Positions 43,383 to 52,341 of a stretch of 64,000 bases of DNA are shown one piece after another. The notes under the pieces are model-generated. The model saw only the letters and a list, made by a program, of their open reading frames with translations. It did not search any database and was not told the DNA's origin. The position numbers and the translations under genes were made by a program. The stretch is from Spirosoma agri (GTDB lineage Bacteria; Bacteroidota; Bacteroidia; Cytophagales; Spirosomataceae). Within the stretch, counting starts at the first letter, position 1; every line of letters begins with the position of its first letter. Location of the stretch: positions 3,844,001 through 3,908,000 of the forward strand of contig NZ_JAAGNZ010000001.1 in NCBI RefSeq assembly GCF_010747415.1, in the 5' to 3' direction.

Positions 43383-45470
43383 ATGAGAAATTTCTGTTTA
43401 TTTCTATCGTTTCTCTGTTTCTCCGTGGCGCGCGCACAAACGCCCGTTGACTTATCCGGCTTTCAAACGACGAACGGAGCAACGGTAGTCAATCGAACAA
43501 ATACGCTGGAAGTAAGCTGGCCAACTCACGCCAACGAAAAGGGCAAACTGATTCTCGATCTCGCCAATGGACAACCCCTGTTCAACAGTATTCAATTATC
43601 CCGACAGGGCGTGTTCCGGGAACTAGCCAAAGGCATGGATCCCGCGTTTGTGCTGACCGTCGGCAAACGCGATCTGGTCTCGCAAAATGGCTGGAATATT
43701 TTCTTCGATAAGACCAACAAGTTACCCCACAAAGCATACGCGGTTACCCTCGACAAGCGGTCGGCGAGTGTGCGCAGTGTCGGCTCCCGAACGGTCATTC
43801 GCCTGTCAGAGGTTCAAGCGGCTTCGTTCAGCGGGGCGGTCGAAATAACGGTTTATACGGGTAGCCCTCTGGTCAACATTGCGGCTGTGATGGCTACCGA
43901 GGTCGATTCGACGGCGATTCTCTACGACGCTGGTTTAGTCAGTAAGCAGCCGGTCTGGAACATGATTGCCTGGTCGGACACGCAGAACCAGATGCAGAGC
44001 GTGCCCGCCGATCACCAACAGCTTAATAAGGCGCAGGCCGTAAAATACCGCACGATCATCGGCGCGAATACAGCCGGAAGCCTGGCCGTATTTCCCGCCC
44101 CCCACCAGTATTTCTACCCGCTGGACGAAGCCTTCAATCTGGATTTTACGTGGTACGGCACCAACTACCGAAGGCTGATCCCCGATTTTGGCATTGGCAT
44201 CCGGCAGGATCTGATGGGCGACAAACGGTGGGTGCCCTGGGTCAACGCCCCGCCCAAGACCCAGCAGCGACTCAACTTTTTCTGCCTGCTGAGCACCGAT
44301 ACGCCCGACAAAGCGCTGAACGAGGTGAAGAAGTTCACGCATAACGACAAATATCCGGCACTGGCGGGCTACAAAACCATGTCGAGCCACTTCCATAATG
44401 AGTACGTGATGAACGTGTTACTGGCCAACAAGCCCGTTCCCGAAACGCCTAACTTTGTCAAGGTCTTCAAGAATTCTGGCGTCGATATTGTGCATTTGGC
44501 TGAATTTCACTACACCGCCCACCCCAAAGGCCCCGATAATCAGCGGCTCCTGGAGCTAAAAACGCTGTTCGACATGTGTAAGCGGTGGTCCACCAAGGAT
44601 TTTTTGCTGTTGCCCGGCGAAGAGCCCAATGAATTTTTTGGTGGTCACTGGCTCGACTTTTTCCCGAAGCCGGTCTACTGGATTATGTCCCGCAAACCGG
44701 AGATGCCTTTCGTGACGGACGATCCAACTTACGGCAAAGTCTACCGCATCGCGGACAAGACCGATATGCTGAAACTGCTGGAAGCCGAACATGGGCTGGC
44801 CTGGACGGCACACGCCCGCACTAAAGGCTCGACAGGTTTCCCCGATAGCTACAGAAACGAAGCGTTTTATACATCCGACCGTTTTTTTGGGGCCGCCTGG
44901 AAAAATATCCCCGCCGATCTGTCGGAGCCCCGCCTAAGCAGACGCGTGCTGGACCTGATGGACGATATGGCCAACTGGGGCCTAAAAAAGCATGTCATCG
45001 CCGAAGCCGACCTGTTTACGATCGAACCGGAGAATGAGATGTATGCCCACCTGAACGTGAACTACCTTCAGCTCGACAAACTCCCCGACTACAGCCAGGG
45101 CTGGCAGCCCATTCTGGACGCCATGCAACGAGGAAAATTCTTTGTATCGACGGGCGAAGTGCTCCTGCCCCGCTTCACTGTGAATGGTAAAGGTTCGGGC
45201 GAAACGGTAATGCTACCCCAAAATGGCAAAAGTACCATCGTCCTAAACGCAGACTGGACGTTTCCGTTAGCGTTTGCCGAGATCATTTCCGGCGATGGCC
45301 ATCAGGTGTTTCGCGAACGCATCGACCTGACGAAAACGCGCCCTTTCGGCAAACAAACCTTCACCTTCACAACCAATCTCACTGGCAGAAAGTGGGTACG
45401 GGTCGAGGTGTGGGATGCCGCCGTTAATGGGGCTTTTACCCAACAGGTCTGGCTAACGGATAAGCCGTAA
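43383..45470 (+). CDS. Large secreted protein with PHP-like metal-dependent hydrolase domain
   Basis: A 695-residue exported protein (MRNFCLFLSFLCFSVARAQT). Residues about 20-300 are beta-rich and uncharacterised. From about 315 a PHP-like metal domain is suggested by SSHFHNEYVMN (HxH), VDIVHLAEFHYTAHPKG, LLPGEEPNEFFGGHW and GLAWTAHARTKGS, followed by VIAEADLFTIEPENEM. A C-terminal beta-sandwich of about 130 residues closes it (TVNGKGSGETVMLPQNGKST). The metal-ligand pattern suggests a phosphoesterase or amidohydrolase-like activity. The family is not one I can name, and the substrate is unknown. It precedes an M14 peptidase by 197 bases. Confidence 0.75.
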   Translation: MRNFCLFLSFLCFSVARAQTPVDLSGFQTTNGATVVNRTNTLEVSWPTHANEKGKLILDLANGQPLFNSIQLSRQGVFRELAKGMDPAFVLTVGKRDLVSQNGWNIFFDKTNKLPHKAYAVTLDKRSASVRSVGSRTVIRLSEVQAASFSGAVEITVYTGSPLVNIAAVMATEVDSTAILYDAGLVSKQPVWNMIAWSDTQNQMQSVPADHQQLNKAQAVKYRTIIGANTAGSLAVFPAPHQYFYPLDEAFNLDFTWYGTNYRRLIPDFGIGIRQDLMGDKRWVPWVNAPPKTQQRLNFFCLLSTDTPDKALNEVKKFTHNDKYPALAGYKTMSSHFHNEYVMNVLLANKPVPETPNFVKVFKNSGVDIVHLAEFHYTAHPKGPDNQRLLELKTLFDMCKRWSTKDFLLLPGEEPNEFFGGHWLDFFPKPVYWIMSRKPEMPFVTDDPTYGKVYRIADKTDMLKLLEAEHGLAWTAHARTKGSTGFPDSYRNEAFYTSDRFFGAAWKNIPADLSEPRLSRRVLDLMDDMANWGLKKHVIAEADLFTIEPENEMYAHLNVNYLQLDKLPDYSQGWQPILDAMQRGKFFVSTGEVLLPRFTVNGKGSGETVMLPQNGKSTIVLNADWTFPLAFAEIISGDGHQVFRERIDLTKTRPFGKQTFTFTTNLTGRKWVRVEVWDAAVNGAFTQQVWLTDKP

Positions 45471-45667
45471 ACTAGGGTGCCGGCAACCTTTTGGTGCTAA
45501 CCGTCGTCGGACACATTATCTACATTTAGCACTTTCCAGGCAATACGTTTACTTTATTTTGATTTTATGGATTTATTTGAAATTAAATTCCGCACTGTCT
45601 TGATATAGTTGCCACATAAGCCAATATTTGGTAAATTTTATGCATAAAAATCTAACCGGTATCCTTT

Positions 45668-48541
45668 ATGGCCTTTTCTACAAAGACCCCGTTGATCAGG
45701 CGGGTCTGTGCGCTGGCTGCACTCGGATTCACACTGACTGGCGTATCAGCCCAGGCTCAGTCAATCGACGAGACGTACAACCAGAAAATTAAAGAGTATA
45801 CAACTGACAAACGGTTCCTGCCTTCTTCGGTCCTGGACCTTCCCAACGACCCGAAAATCCCCTCACCCCTCAAGTATTTCGGCCAGATTGTCGGCACGCC
45901 CGGTGTTCTGCATCGTACTCCAGAAATTTATGGCTACTACCAGAAACTGGCCCAAAGCTCACCAAACCTTACCGTTCAGCAGGTAAGCACCAGCGAAGAA
46001 GGACGGCCTATTCAGTTGGTCGCCATTGGCAGCGAAGACGCGATGAAACGGCTCGACCACTACAAGAAGCAGCTCGCTCTACTGGCCGATCCGCGAAAAA
46101 TGAACCCGCAGGATTTAGAGAAAATCCTGGGTGACACCAAACTGGTCTATTACCTCAATGGGGGTCTTCACTCGCCGGAGATGGGTTCGCCGGAAATGCT
46201 CATGGAACTGGCGTATCGACTGATTACCAGCCAGCAGCCAGAGATCAAAACGATTCGGGATAATATCATTGTCCTGATCAATCCCGTGTCGGAACCCGAT
46301 GGCTGGGACAAGCAGGTCGACTGGTACTTTCGTTACACCAAAGACCGAAAGAACTACGACGATGGTTTTCCAAAATCGCCACCCTACTGGGGCAAATACA
46401 CCTACCACGATAACAACCGCGACGGTTTGCAGGTATCGCAGGCACTGACCAAAGCGTTGTTCAAAATCTTCTACGACTGGCACCCAACGGTCAGCCTCGA
46501 TCTGCACGAATCCGTCCCCCTGCTGTACATCTCAACCGGTACGGGGCCTTACAACGAAACCATTGATCCCATCACGATCGGTGAATGGCAGACGATGGCC
46601 AATCACGACATTACGTCACTGGCTTCGCAGGGCATTCCCGGCGTGTTCACGTGGGCGTTCTACGATGGCTGGTATCCCGGTTATGCCCTCTGGATTTCCA
46701 ATAATCACAATGCCGCCGGCCGTTTTTACGAAACCTTCGGGAATGCAGGCGCGACTACCTACCTGCGCGATTTGGGCGAGCAGAAATACGCGGGAGATGC
46801 GGTCACGTCCAAAGAATGGTATCGGCCCGATCCGGCTACGGAAAAGGTGTACTGGTCTTATCGGAATGGCATCAACTACATGGAAGCGGGTGTGTTGGCC
46901 TCGTTGACGTACGGCGCGACGAACAGCCGGATGCTACTGAAGAATTTTTACCAGAAAGGGCTTAACAACATCCGGAAAGGAACGGAAGAAACGCCACGCG
47001 CTTTTGTAATTCCGAAGAACCAGCGCGACCCCGCCATGGCCGCTTACCTAGTGAATCAGCTACGGGCGCAGGCTATCGAGGTCCACAAAGCGGAGTCGGG
47101 CAACAATCAGGGCGATTACGTGGTGCTGCTCAATCAGCCGTATCGCAATCTGGCCGTGTCCTTATTGACGAAACAGAACTACCCCAAAGAAGCGAAGTTC
47201 CCGCCTTACGACGACATTGCCTGGACGCTGGGTTATCTGTATGGGGTTGATGTGAAAGCCGAAGACAGCGTAAAATACGCAACCAGTGACCTGAAAATGA
47301 TCAGCGACGACGTACGCTACGCCGGTACCATGAACGGCGACGGCAACAGTTATGTGCTTGACTACAAGGGTCAGAATAACCTGCTCCCCGCGTTGCTATG
47401 GGCCAAAACGCAGAACAAACAGGCGAAAGCGATCGTGCTGGATGCGCGCACGACCATTGCGGGTATCAAAGACACGCTGGCGGCTGGAGCCGTCGTGTTC
47501 AAAGGACTCACAGCTGATCAGTCGAAGAAGCTGGCGGCTCAGTTCGGGCTTGATTTGCAGGCAACAAAAGCCAGTACGGATGTCAAACAGCACGAAATCA
47601 GTCTGCCCCGTGTGGCTATTTACCACAGCTGGTTTAATACGCAGGACGAAGGCTGGGCCCGGTTTACATTCGAACAGCGCGGCATTCCGTACACATCCAT
47701 CAACAAAGACCATCTGAAATCAGGCGACCTTCGAAAGAAATTTGACGTAATTCTGATTCCCAGGATGCGCGGATCGGCCATTAGTTTCATTCACGAGATC
47801 GACGCGAAATACGGGCCAATGCCGTACACCAAAACCGCCGAGTTTCCGTCGCATGGTTTTCCGGACGCCACCAGTGACATGACCGGAGGCCCCGGTTTTG
47901 AGGGCGTCGAGCAGCTAAAAAAATTCGTGAAAGCGGGTGGTGTGCTGGTCACGCTGGATAACTCATCGCTGATGATTGCCGAAACGGGTATTACCCGCGA
48001 CCTGGAGCAGGTGAGTGCACCAACGCTTTTCCACCCGGGTTCGATTGTAACCGTAAAGAACCGAAAACCAGACAGTCCGATCATGTACGGTTTCCCCGAA
48101 ACGTTCTCTATTTTCCGGGGTATCGCTCCGCTGCTGCAAACGAAGAAATACAACCGCGATATGGTTTTGATGCAGTACGGTACCAAACCCCTCAAGGACG
48201 AAGAAGAATACAAGGGAGCCATCATGGGCATGCCCGATCGGAAGCCGATAAAAGACAAGGCCAAGGAAGCCGCGAAAAAGGACGATCCGTATGTACTGTC
48301 GGGCATGGTGCGCAACGAACAGGCGATCATTGGTCATGGCGGTATTTTTAACGTGCCGGTTGGTTCGGGACGGGTGGTTGCGTTCACGTTTGACCCGTTA
48401 CACCGCTACCTGAATCACCACGACGCGCCCCTTCTCTGGAACGTACTCATCAACTGGAATCACCTCGACACCCCGGCTGGTCAGCCTGCAACAGCCCAAG
48501 CAAAAGGAGAGTCCGCGACGAAAGTGAGCGGGGGCAATTAA
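45668..48541 (+). CDS. Large secreted M14 metallocarboxypeptidase
   Basis: A 957-residue exported metallopeptidase (signal LAALGFTLTGVSAQAQS). The M14 domain covers about 60-430: LNGGLHSPEMGSPEM (His/Glu zinc ligands near 164 and 167), INPVSEPDGWDK, and SLDLHESVPLLY with the third ligand. The region from about 640 on looks like a flavodoxin-like or type 1 glutamine amidotransferase-like fold (RVAIYHSWFNTQDEGWARFT, VILIPRM, VKAGGVLVTLDNSSL, then GRVVAFTFDPLHRYLNHHDA). Such C-terminal domains are common in large Bacteroidota M14 peptidases. It likely acts on peptides or peptidoglycan stems in the periplasm. Confidence 0.92.
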   Translation: MAFSTKTPLIRRVCALAALGFTLTGVSAQAQSIDETYNQKIKEYTTDKRFLPSSVLDLPNDPKIPSPLKYFGQIVGTPGVLHRTPEIYGYYQKLAQSSPNLTVQQVSTSEEGRPIQLVAIGSEDAMKRLDHYKKQLALLADPRKMNPQDLEKILGDTKLVYYLNGGLHSPEMGSPEMLMELAYRLITSQQPEIKTIRDNIIVLINPVSEPDGWDKQVDWYFRYTKDRKNYDDGFPKSPPYWGKYTYHDNNRDGLQVSQALTKALFKIFYDWHPTVSLDLHESVPLLYISTGTGPYNETIDPITIGEWQTMANHDITSLASQGIPGVFTWAFYDGWYPGYALWISNNHNAAGRFYETFGNAGATTYLRDLGEQKYAGDAVTSKEWYRPDPATEKVYWSYRNGINYMEAGVLASLTYGATNSRMLLKNFYQKGLNNIRKGTEETPRAFVIPKNQRDPAMAAYLVNQLRAQAIEVHKAESGNNQGDYVVLLNQPYRNLAVSLLTKQNYPKEAKFPPYDDIAWTLGYLYGVDVKAEDSVKYATSDLKMISDDVRYAGTMNGDGNSYVLDYKGQNNLLPALLWAKTQNKQAKAIVLDARTTIAGIKDTLAAGAVVFKGLTADQSKKLAAQFGLDLQATKASTDVKQHEISLPRVAIYHSWFNTQDEGWARFTFEQRGIPYTSINKDHLKSGDLRKKFDVILIPRMRGSAISFIHEIDAKYGPMPYTKTAEFPSHGFPDATSDMTGGPGFEGVEQLKKFVKAGGVLVTLDNSSLMIAETGITRDLEQVSAPTLFHPGSIVTVKNRKPDSPIMYGFPETFSIFRGIAPLLQTKKYNRDMVLMQYGTKPLKDEEEYKGAIMGMPDRKPIKDKAKEAAKKDDPYVLSGMVRNEQAIIGHGGIFNVPVGSGRVVAFTFDPLHRYLNHHDAPLLWNVLINWNHLDTPAGQPATAQAKGESATKVSGGN

Positions 48542-48606
48542 GTGAACGAGCGAACGAGCGAATAGGGTGGCTAGTAATCACTCGTTCACTCAATCACTCG
48601 TTCGCC
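48542..48606. terminator. Imperfect hairpin between M14 and nucleoside hydrolase genes
   Basis: About 21 bases from 48542 pair with those ending at 48606 with a few G-U pairs and mismatches; the arms contain AACGAGCGAACGAG against CTCGTTCACT and CACTCGTTCGC. The two genes converge here. It could act as a bidirectional terminator without clear U-tracts. Confidence 0.5.
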
Positions 48607-48609
48607 CAA

Positions 48610-49539
48610 TTATCGCTTGAATTGCGTTAACAGGTATTCATAGAAATACTCGACGTTGACGTCGGTCGCGATTTTGACGGAATAGCCTGCGTCATCCAGA
48701 TAGGTTTGTCCGGCGTTGGGTGGCCGGGTGCTCACCTTTGCTTTCACGACTTCCGTTTTGAACTGCTCCGGCATAGCCAGATAACTCGTTGCCAGAATAT
48801 CCCACATGAAATAGGTGTAATAATAGCCCGGTATCGTGTCGATCGTCAGCGCCCAGAACTGACCCGTCAGGTTCGATAGGTTGTAGTCGATCTGCGTAGC
48901 TAACGTGGACAGGAACGCTTTTGTCACGGGTACGTGGTTAGTCACGTCCAGCGGTATGAATGTCAGCGGCAGTTCAAGCTCCAGGAGTTTTTTTGTGCTG
49001 ATCGGGTCCCATAATACATTCCATTCGGCGGAGCCATCGTGCTGAAACGTCTGCACATTGCCGGATACGTTGAAAGCCCCCGCCATCCATACAACTTCCT
49101 CTAGTTTGGCCGCCAGCTCAGGGGCTTTCTCCAGCGCCAGAACCAGGTTGGAACAGGGGCCGGTCATCAGCATCGTTACGTTTCCGGGAGCGTTGGTGAG
49201 CCGGTCGATGATCAGGTCGGGAGCGCTCAGGTACGTATACGGATCGGGCGCTTTGGGCAGATTGATAAGCATCGGCAGCGCGTTGATGATCTCCGGCCGC
49301 GCGCGCCATTCGCTCGGAAACGCGTTGATGCCATAGTAATCACCCCTCCCCAGCGGAATCTGTTCCTTGCCCATCAGCTGAAGTAGCTTGTAGGTCGATT
49401 CGAGCGCAGGTTCAATGTAGCAGTCGGCGGGTGTTACGGTAACCCCAATCAAATCAACATCGGGCATTGTCAATACGAGCAGTTGGGACAACAGATCATC
49501 GATGGCGCCATCATGATCCATCAATACAGCCTTGGGCAT
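48610..49539 (-). CDS. Inosine/uridine-preferring nucleoside hydrolase family protein
   Basis: A 309-residue nucleoside N-ribohydrolase. The ATG at 49539 gives MPKAVLMDHDGAIDDLLSQL, with the calcium-binding signature DHDGAIDD (Asp8, 10, 14, 15). VTPADCYIEPALESTYKLLQ, the ribose-contact region NVTMLMTGPCSNLVLALEKA, VWMAGAFNVSGNV and SAEWNVLWDP complete the family pattern. It has no signal peptide and is likely cytosolic in nucleoside salvage. It converges with the M14 gene. Confidence 0.93.
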   Translation of the reverse strand: MPKAVLMDHDGAIDDLLSQLLVLTMPDVDLIGVTVTPADCYIEPALESTYKLLQLMGKEQIPLGRGDYYGINAFPSEWRARPEIINALPMLINLPKAPDPYTYLSAPDLIIDRLTNAPGNVTMLMTGPCSNLVLALEKAPELAAKLEEVVWMAGAFNVSGNVQTFQHDGSAEWNVLWDPISTKKLLELELPLTFIPLDVTNHVPVTKAFLSTLATQIDYNLSNLTGQFWALTIDTIPGYYYTYFMWDILATSYLAMPEQFKTEVVKAKVSTRPPNAGQTYLDDAGYSVKIATDVNVEYFYEYLLTQFKR

Positions 49540-49847
49540 TGCAGGTAGTTTGTCTGGTGTTGGTCGCAATATAGACTACGTGGTCCGTTCGAACAAGCGC
49601 CTGCTTACGCTCACCATCGGATCAGGGAACGCGCCCGGACCAGGACGGTAGGGATTAGGCAGATCTACCCGTCACTCTTTTCAACGGCTCCATTCGTCCG
49701 CATCCAGCGCGCATTCCAACGGTTCACTTTATGAAGTAGTCTTCTCTATATTTACCGAAATAGAAACCGATACACCCCTACCAACAGGCGTTTGAACGGC
49801 TACTACATACTGGCTGCGCACGTTCTGTATAAACGATTTTATCGTTA
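49540..49847. other. Divergent intergenic region
   Basis: About 308 bases. A sequence CTATATTTACCG near 49745-49757 resembles a Bacteroidota -7 element for the membrane-protein gene at 49848 but lies 90 bases upstream. Nothing else is supported. Confidence 0.4.
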
Positions 49848-51281
49848 ATGACGCTATCCGAGAAGCATTTACGTATATTTTTAGCCATTTTAGTGCTATT
49901 AACAACACTCACCTATTACCACCGAAACCCGACCGGCGATGATGCCTGGTTTGCCGAGCAATCGTACTGGTTCGTCAAGGACGGTATCATCCGATCCGAA
50001 TTTTTCAGGGGGTTGCTGGGCTGGGAGAATCAATTACTGGTTAGTCATAAATTGTTTTTGCTGTTCGGCGCGGGCCTGATCAACCTTTTTGGCTATCATC
50101 TGCCCGTGGTTCAATTCGTCGGGCTGCTTTCGTTCGGCGTCATTATAGCCGAAATTATCGCTTACATCCGCAACAAAGAAGGTCGCTACGGTTCCTGGTC
50201 TTTTCTGGCTATTCTGATCCTGATCTTCTCGAACCGGCTGCTCATAAAAATGAGTTTCGAGAACCGGCCTGAGCTTATGCTGGCGGCCCTGGGATTTGGG
50301 TCTTTTTTGTGTCTGAACAACAAACGCCCGTCGCTGGCCGGGAGTCTCATAGCCGGTGTACTGGCGGGCCTGGCGATGCTGTGCCATCTCAACGGAGTCA
50401 TTTACCTGATCGCCGGTTTTGGAACGCTGGTGTATCTCCGCCTGTACAAACAAGCCCTGCTGTTTGCCGTAGCGGGTGGCCTAACGGCCCTGTTCTACTT
50501 TACGGATATTGTTCTGGCCGACAATGGATTTGCTATCTGGTCGTATCAGTTTCGCAACGATCCGGCTACGCAAAGTGCGTTTGGCTGGTATCCCAAACTG
50601 ATAGTAATACTCACGTTTCCCAAGCTCTTTTTCGAATCGCCGGAGCAGATAGCGTTGTCACTGTTGCTGGTATTCCTGCTCTGGCATCAGCGTAAATACC
50701 TTCGTGCGTTACCGGTTGTGCTGAAAGTCTATTCCAGCCTACTGATCGTCTCATTCTGGCTCATTACCAAACACGGATCGGGTACGTATATGCCCTTGTT
50801 CATACCGTTTATGCTGGTGCTGGTGTATGAGTTATATCGTTCGAACCCATTCAAAAATTGGGGATTGGCCGTAGTACTTGCCGCTTATTTTGGTATCGGC
50901 ATTTACGGAACTATTGAAATTATTTATAAAAATTTCAGTTCAGAATTTTTACCTGTTTCCTATAAAAATCTGCGGGAGAAGATCCCGACCAACGAAAAAG
51001 GACTCGTGCCGCTAACCTACTTTTTCAACGAATATGATCGTCATCCAGCCCTGTTGAGCAGCGAGAACTTCAAGCACCATGCCATACCGACAGCCAATCC
51101 ATCAGCGCAGCTGGCACAGTGGGCGCACCAGCAAGGCGTTGGTTTTATTTTAATGGATTACGCGTACCGACCGGAAGATTTTTACCCGAAACCCGGTACA
51201 TCCAGCTTACCTTCCTACAGACTCACCTATTTCGATGGCCGTTTTGCCGTCTATCGTCATTCCGGCAACACTGCCCACTAG
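49848..51281 (+). CDS. Polytopic membrane protein, GT-C/ArnT-like glycosyltransferase
   Basis: A 477-residue inner-membrane protein. The first helix (IFLAILVLLTTLTYY) is followed by an extracytoplasmic loop with GDDAWFAEQSYWFVKDG, matching the acidic pair typical of GT-C (ArnT/PMT, GT39) glycosyltransferases. About nine further helices follow, for example YHLPVVQFVGLLSFGVIIAE and AVVLAAYFGIGIYGTIEIIY, and a C-terminal periplasmic domain. It would transfer a sugar from a lipid-linked donor to protein or lipid. No companion biosynthetic gene is adjacent, so the acceptor is unknown. Confidence 0.8.
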   Translation: MTLSEKHLRIFLAILVLLTTLTYYHRNPTGDDAWFAEQSYWFVKDGIIRSEFFRGLLGWENQLLVSHKLFLLFGAGLINLFGYHLPVVQFVGLLSFGVIIAEIIAYIRNKEGRYGSWSFLAILILIFSNRLLIKMSFENRPELMLAALGFGSFLCLNNKRPSLAGSLIAGVLAGLAMLCHLNGVIYLIAGFGTLVYLRLYKQALLFAVAGGLTALFYFTDIVLADNGFAIWSYQFRNDPATQSAFGWYPKLIVILTFPKLFFESPEQIALSLLLVFLLWHQRKYLRALPVVLKVYSSLLIVSFWLITKHGSGTYMPLFIPFMLVLVYELYRSNPFKNWGLAVVLAAYFGIGIYGTIEIIYKNFSSEFLPVSYKNLREKIPTNEKGLVPLTYFFNEYDRHPALLSSENFKHHAIPTANPSAQLAQWAHQQGVGFILMDYAYRPEDFYPKPGTSSLPSYRLTYFDGRFAVYRHSGNTAH

Positions 51282-51502
51282 CCGGTTCAAAATCTGTCTT
51301 GACTTTCGTATTTGGGACTATTATTATCGCATTAGGGACAAACTAGCAAATACTGATGACTATTGACTAGAATTGCCGTCTTGCCTTGTGTCTTATTTAA
51401 CACCGAATCAATAAGTAGACAGATGTCGAAGGGGGCATTCACGTTTTATGCTGATTACGGATAGATAAGGCTGTAATATTTCCACATTTAACGTCACCTG
51501 CT

Positions 51503-51604
51503 ATGTTAAGACAATTACTTCCATAATCGTTAAAAAAGCCAATTAAACAAACGTATACCCGTGTCGTAGATTACAGTGAGCTACTTCTTGGCTTACGGGA
51601 TGCA
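51503..51604 (+). other. Apparent N-terminal extension of the methyltransferase, interrupted by TAA
   Basis: An ATG at 51503 encodes MLRQLLP and is stopped by TAA at 51524, after which the same frame is open and reads SLKKPIKQTYTRVVDYSELL, then LGLRDALTPPRSK into the methyltransferase. The basic helix and RDALTPP stretch are typical of homolog N-termini, so the TAA looks like a nonsense change (for example from CAA). Confidence 0.5.
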
Positions 51605-52327
51605 TTGACTCCCCCTCGCTCCAAAATTTTTATTGGCGCCGGGGACTTCAAGGTAGTTGGTCAGGAATTCAAAAAACTCTTCATCGACATCGGTGGCCTG
51701 AAGCCTAACGAATCCGTTCTGGACGTAGGCTGTGGTATTGGTAGAATGGCCATTCCCCTGACCAATTATCTAACAGCACAAGGAAGTTATGAAGGCTTTG
51801 ACATTGTTGAACAGGGTATAGCCTGGTGTCAGCGTATGGTTACGCCCCGCTTTCCCGGTTTTCACTTTCAATTGGCGGATGTCTACAACAGCCATTATCA
51901 TCCGCAGGGCCGTTACCAGGCGCACGAATACCGGTTCCCGTTCGAAGACAACCGCTTTGACTTCGTCTTTCTAACGTCCGTTTTTACGCACATGCCCGTT
52001 CGGGAAACGGCACACTATCTGGCTGAAATCAGCCGGGTGCTCAAACCGGGTGGTCGTTGTTTTGCGACATTCTTCCTGCTCAACGAAGAATCCCGGACGC
52101 TTATGGTCACCGAACAGAGTACGTACAATTTTCAGTACGAGTTAGAGGGGCGGTATATTTTCAACCCGCTGGACCCTGATCTGGGGACCGCTTTCGACGA
52201 ATCATGGGTGTTGACTACCTTGATTCAATGTGGCTTATCATCTCCGGTATCTGTTTACCCAGGTCGCTGGTGTGGTCGAAAAAACGCGACCACCTTTCAG
52301 GATATTGTCGTAGCTTATAAGCGCTAA
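51605..52327 (+). CDS. Class I SAM-dependent methyltransferase, possibly N-terminally damaged
   Basis: A 240-residue domain using a TTG at 51605 as the first available start in frame after an upstream stop. The SAM-binding core is intact: SVLDVGCGIGRMAIPL (motif I), YEGFDIVEQGIAW (acidic end of beta-2), FPFEDNRFDFVFLTSVFTHM (motif II/III) and ISRVLKPGGRCFATFFLLNE. Homologs normally carry 30 more residues at the N-terminus, which can be read here across a TAA at 51524. Either the gene starts internally or this is a recent nonsense mutation or sequencing error. It is 14 bases before a DUF1624 gene, so they are co-transcribed. Substrate unknown. Confidence 0.8.
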   Translation: MTPPRSKIFIGAGDFKVVGQEFKKLFIDIGGLKPNESVLDVGCGIGRMAIPLTNYLTAQGSYEGFDIVEQGIAWCQRMVTPRFPGFHFQLADVYNSHYHPQGRYQAHEYRFPFEDNRFDFVFLTSVFTHMPVRETAHYLAEISRVLKPGGRCFATFFLLNEESRTLMVTEQSTYNFQYELEGRYIFNPLDPDLGTAFDESWVLTTLIQCGLSSPVSVYPGRWCGRKNATTFQDIVVAYKR

Positions 52328-52341
52328 CACTATTCTGTCCG

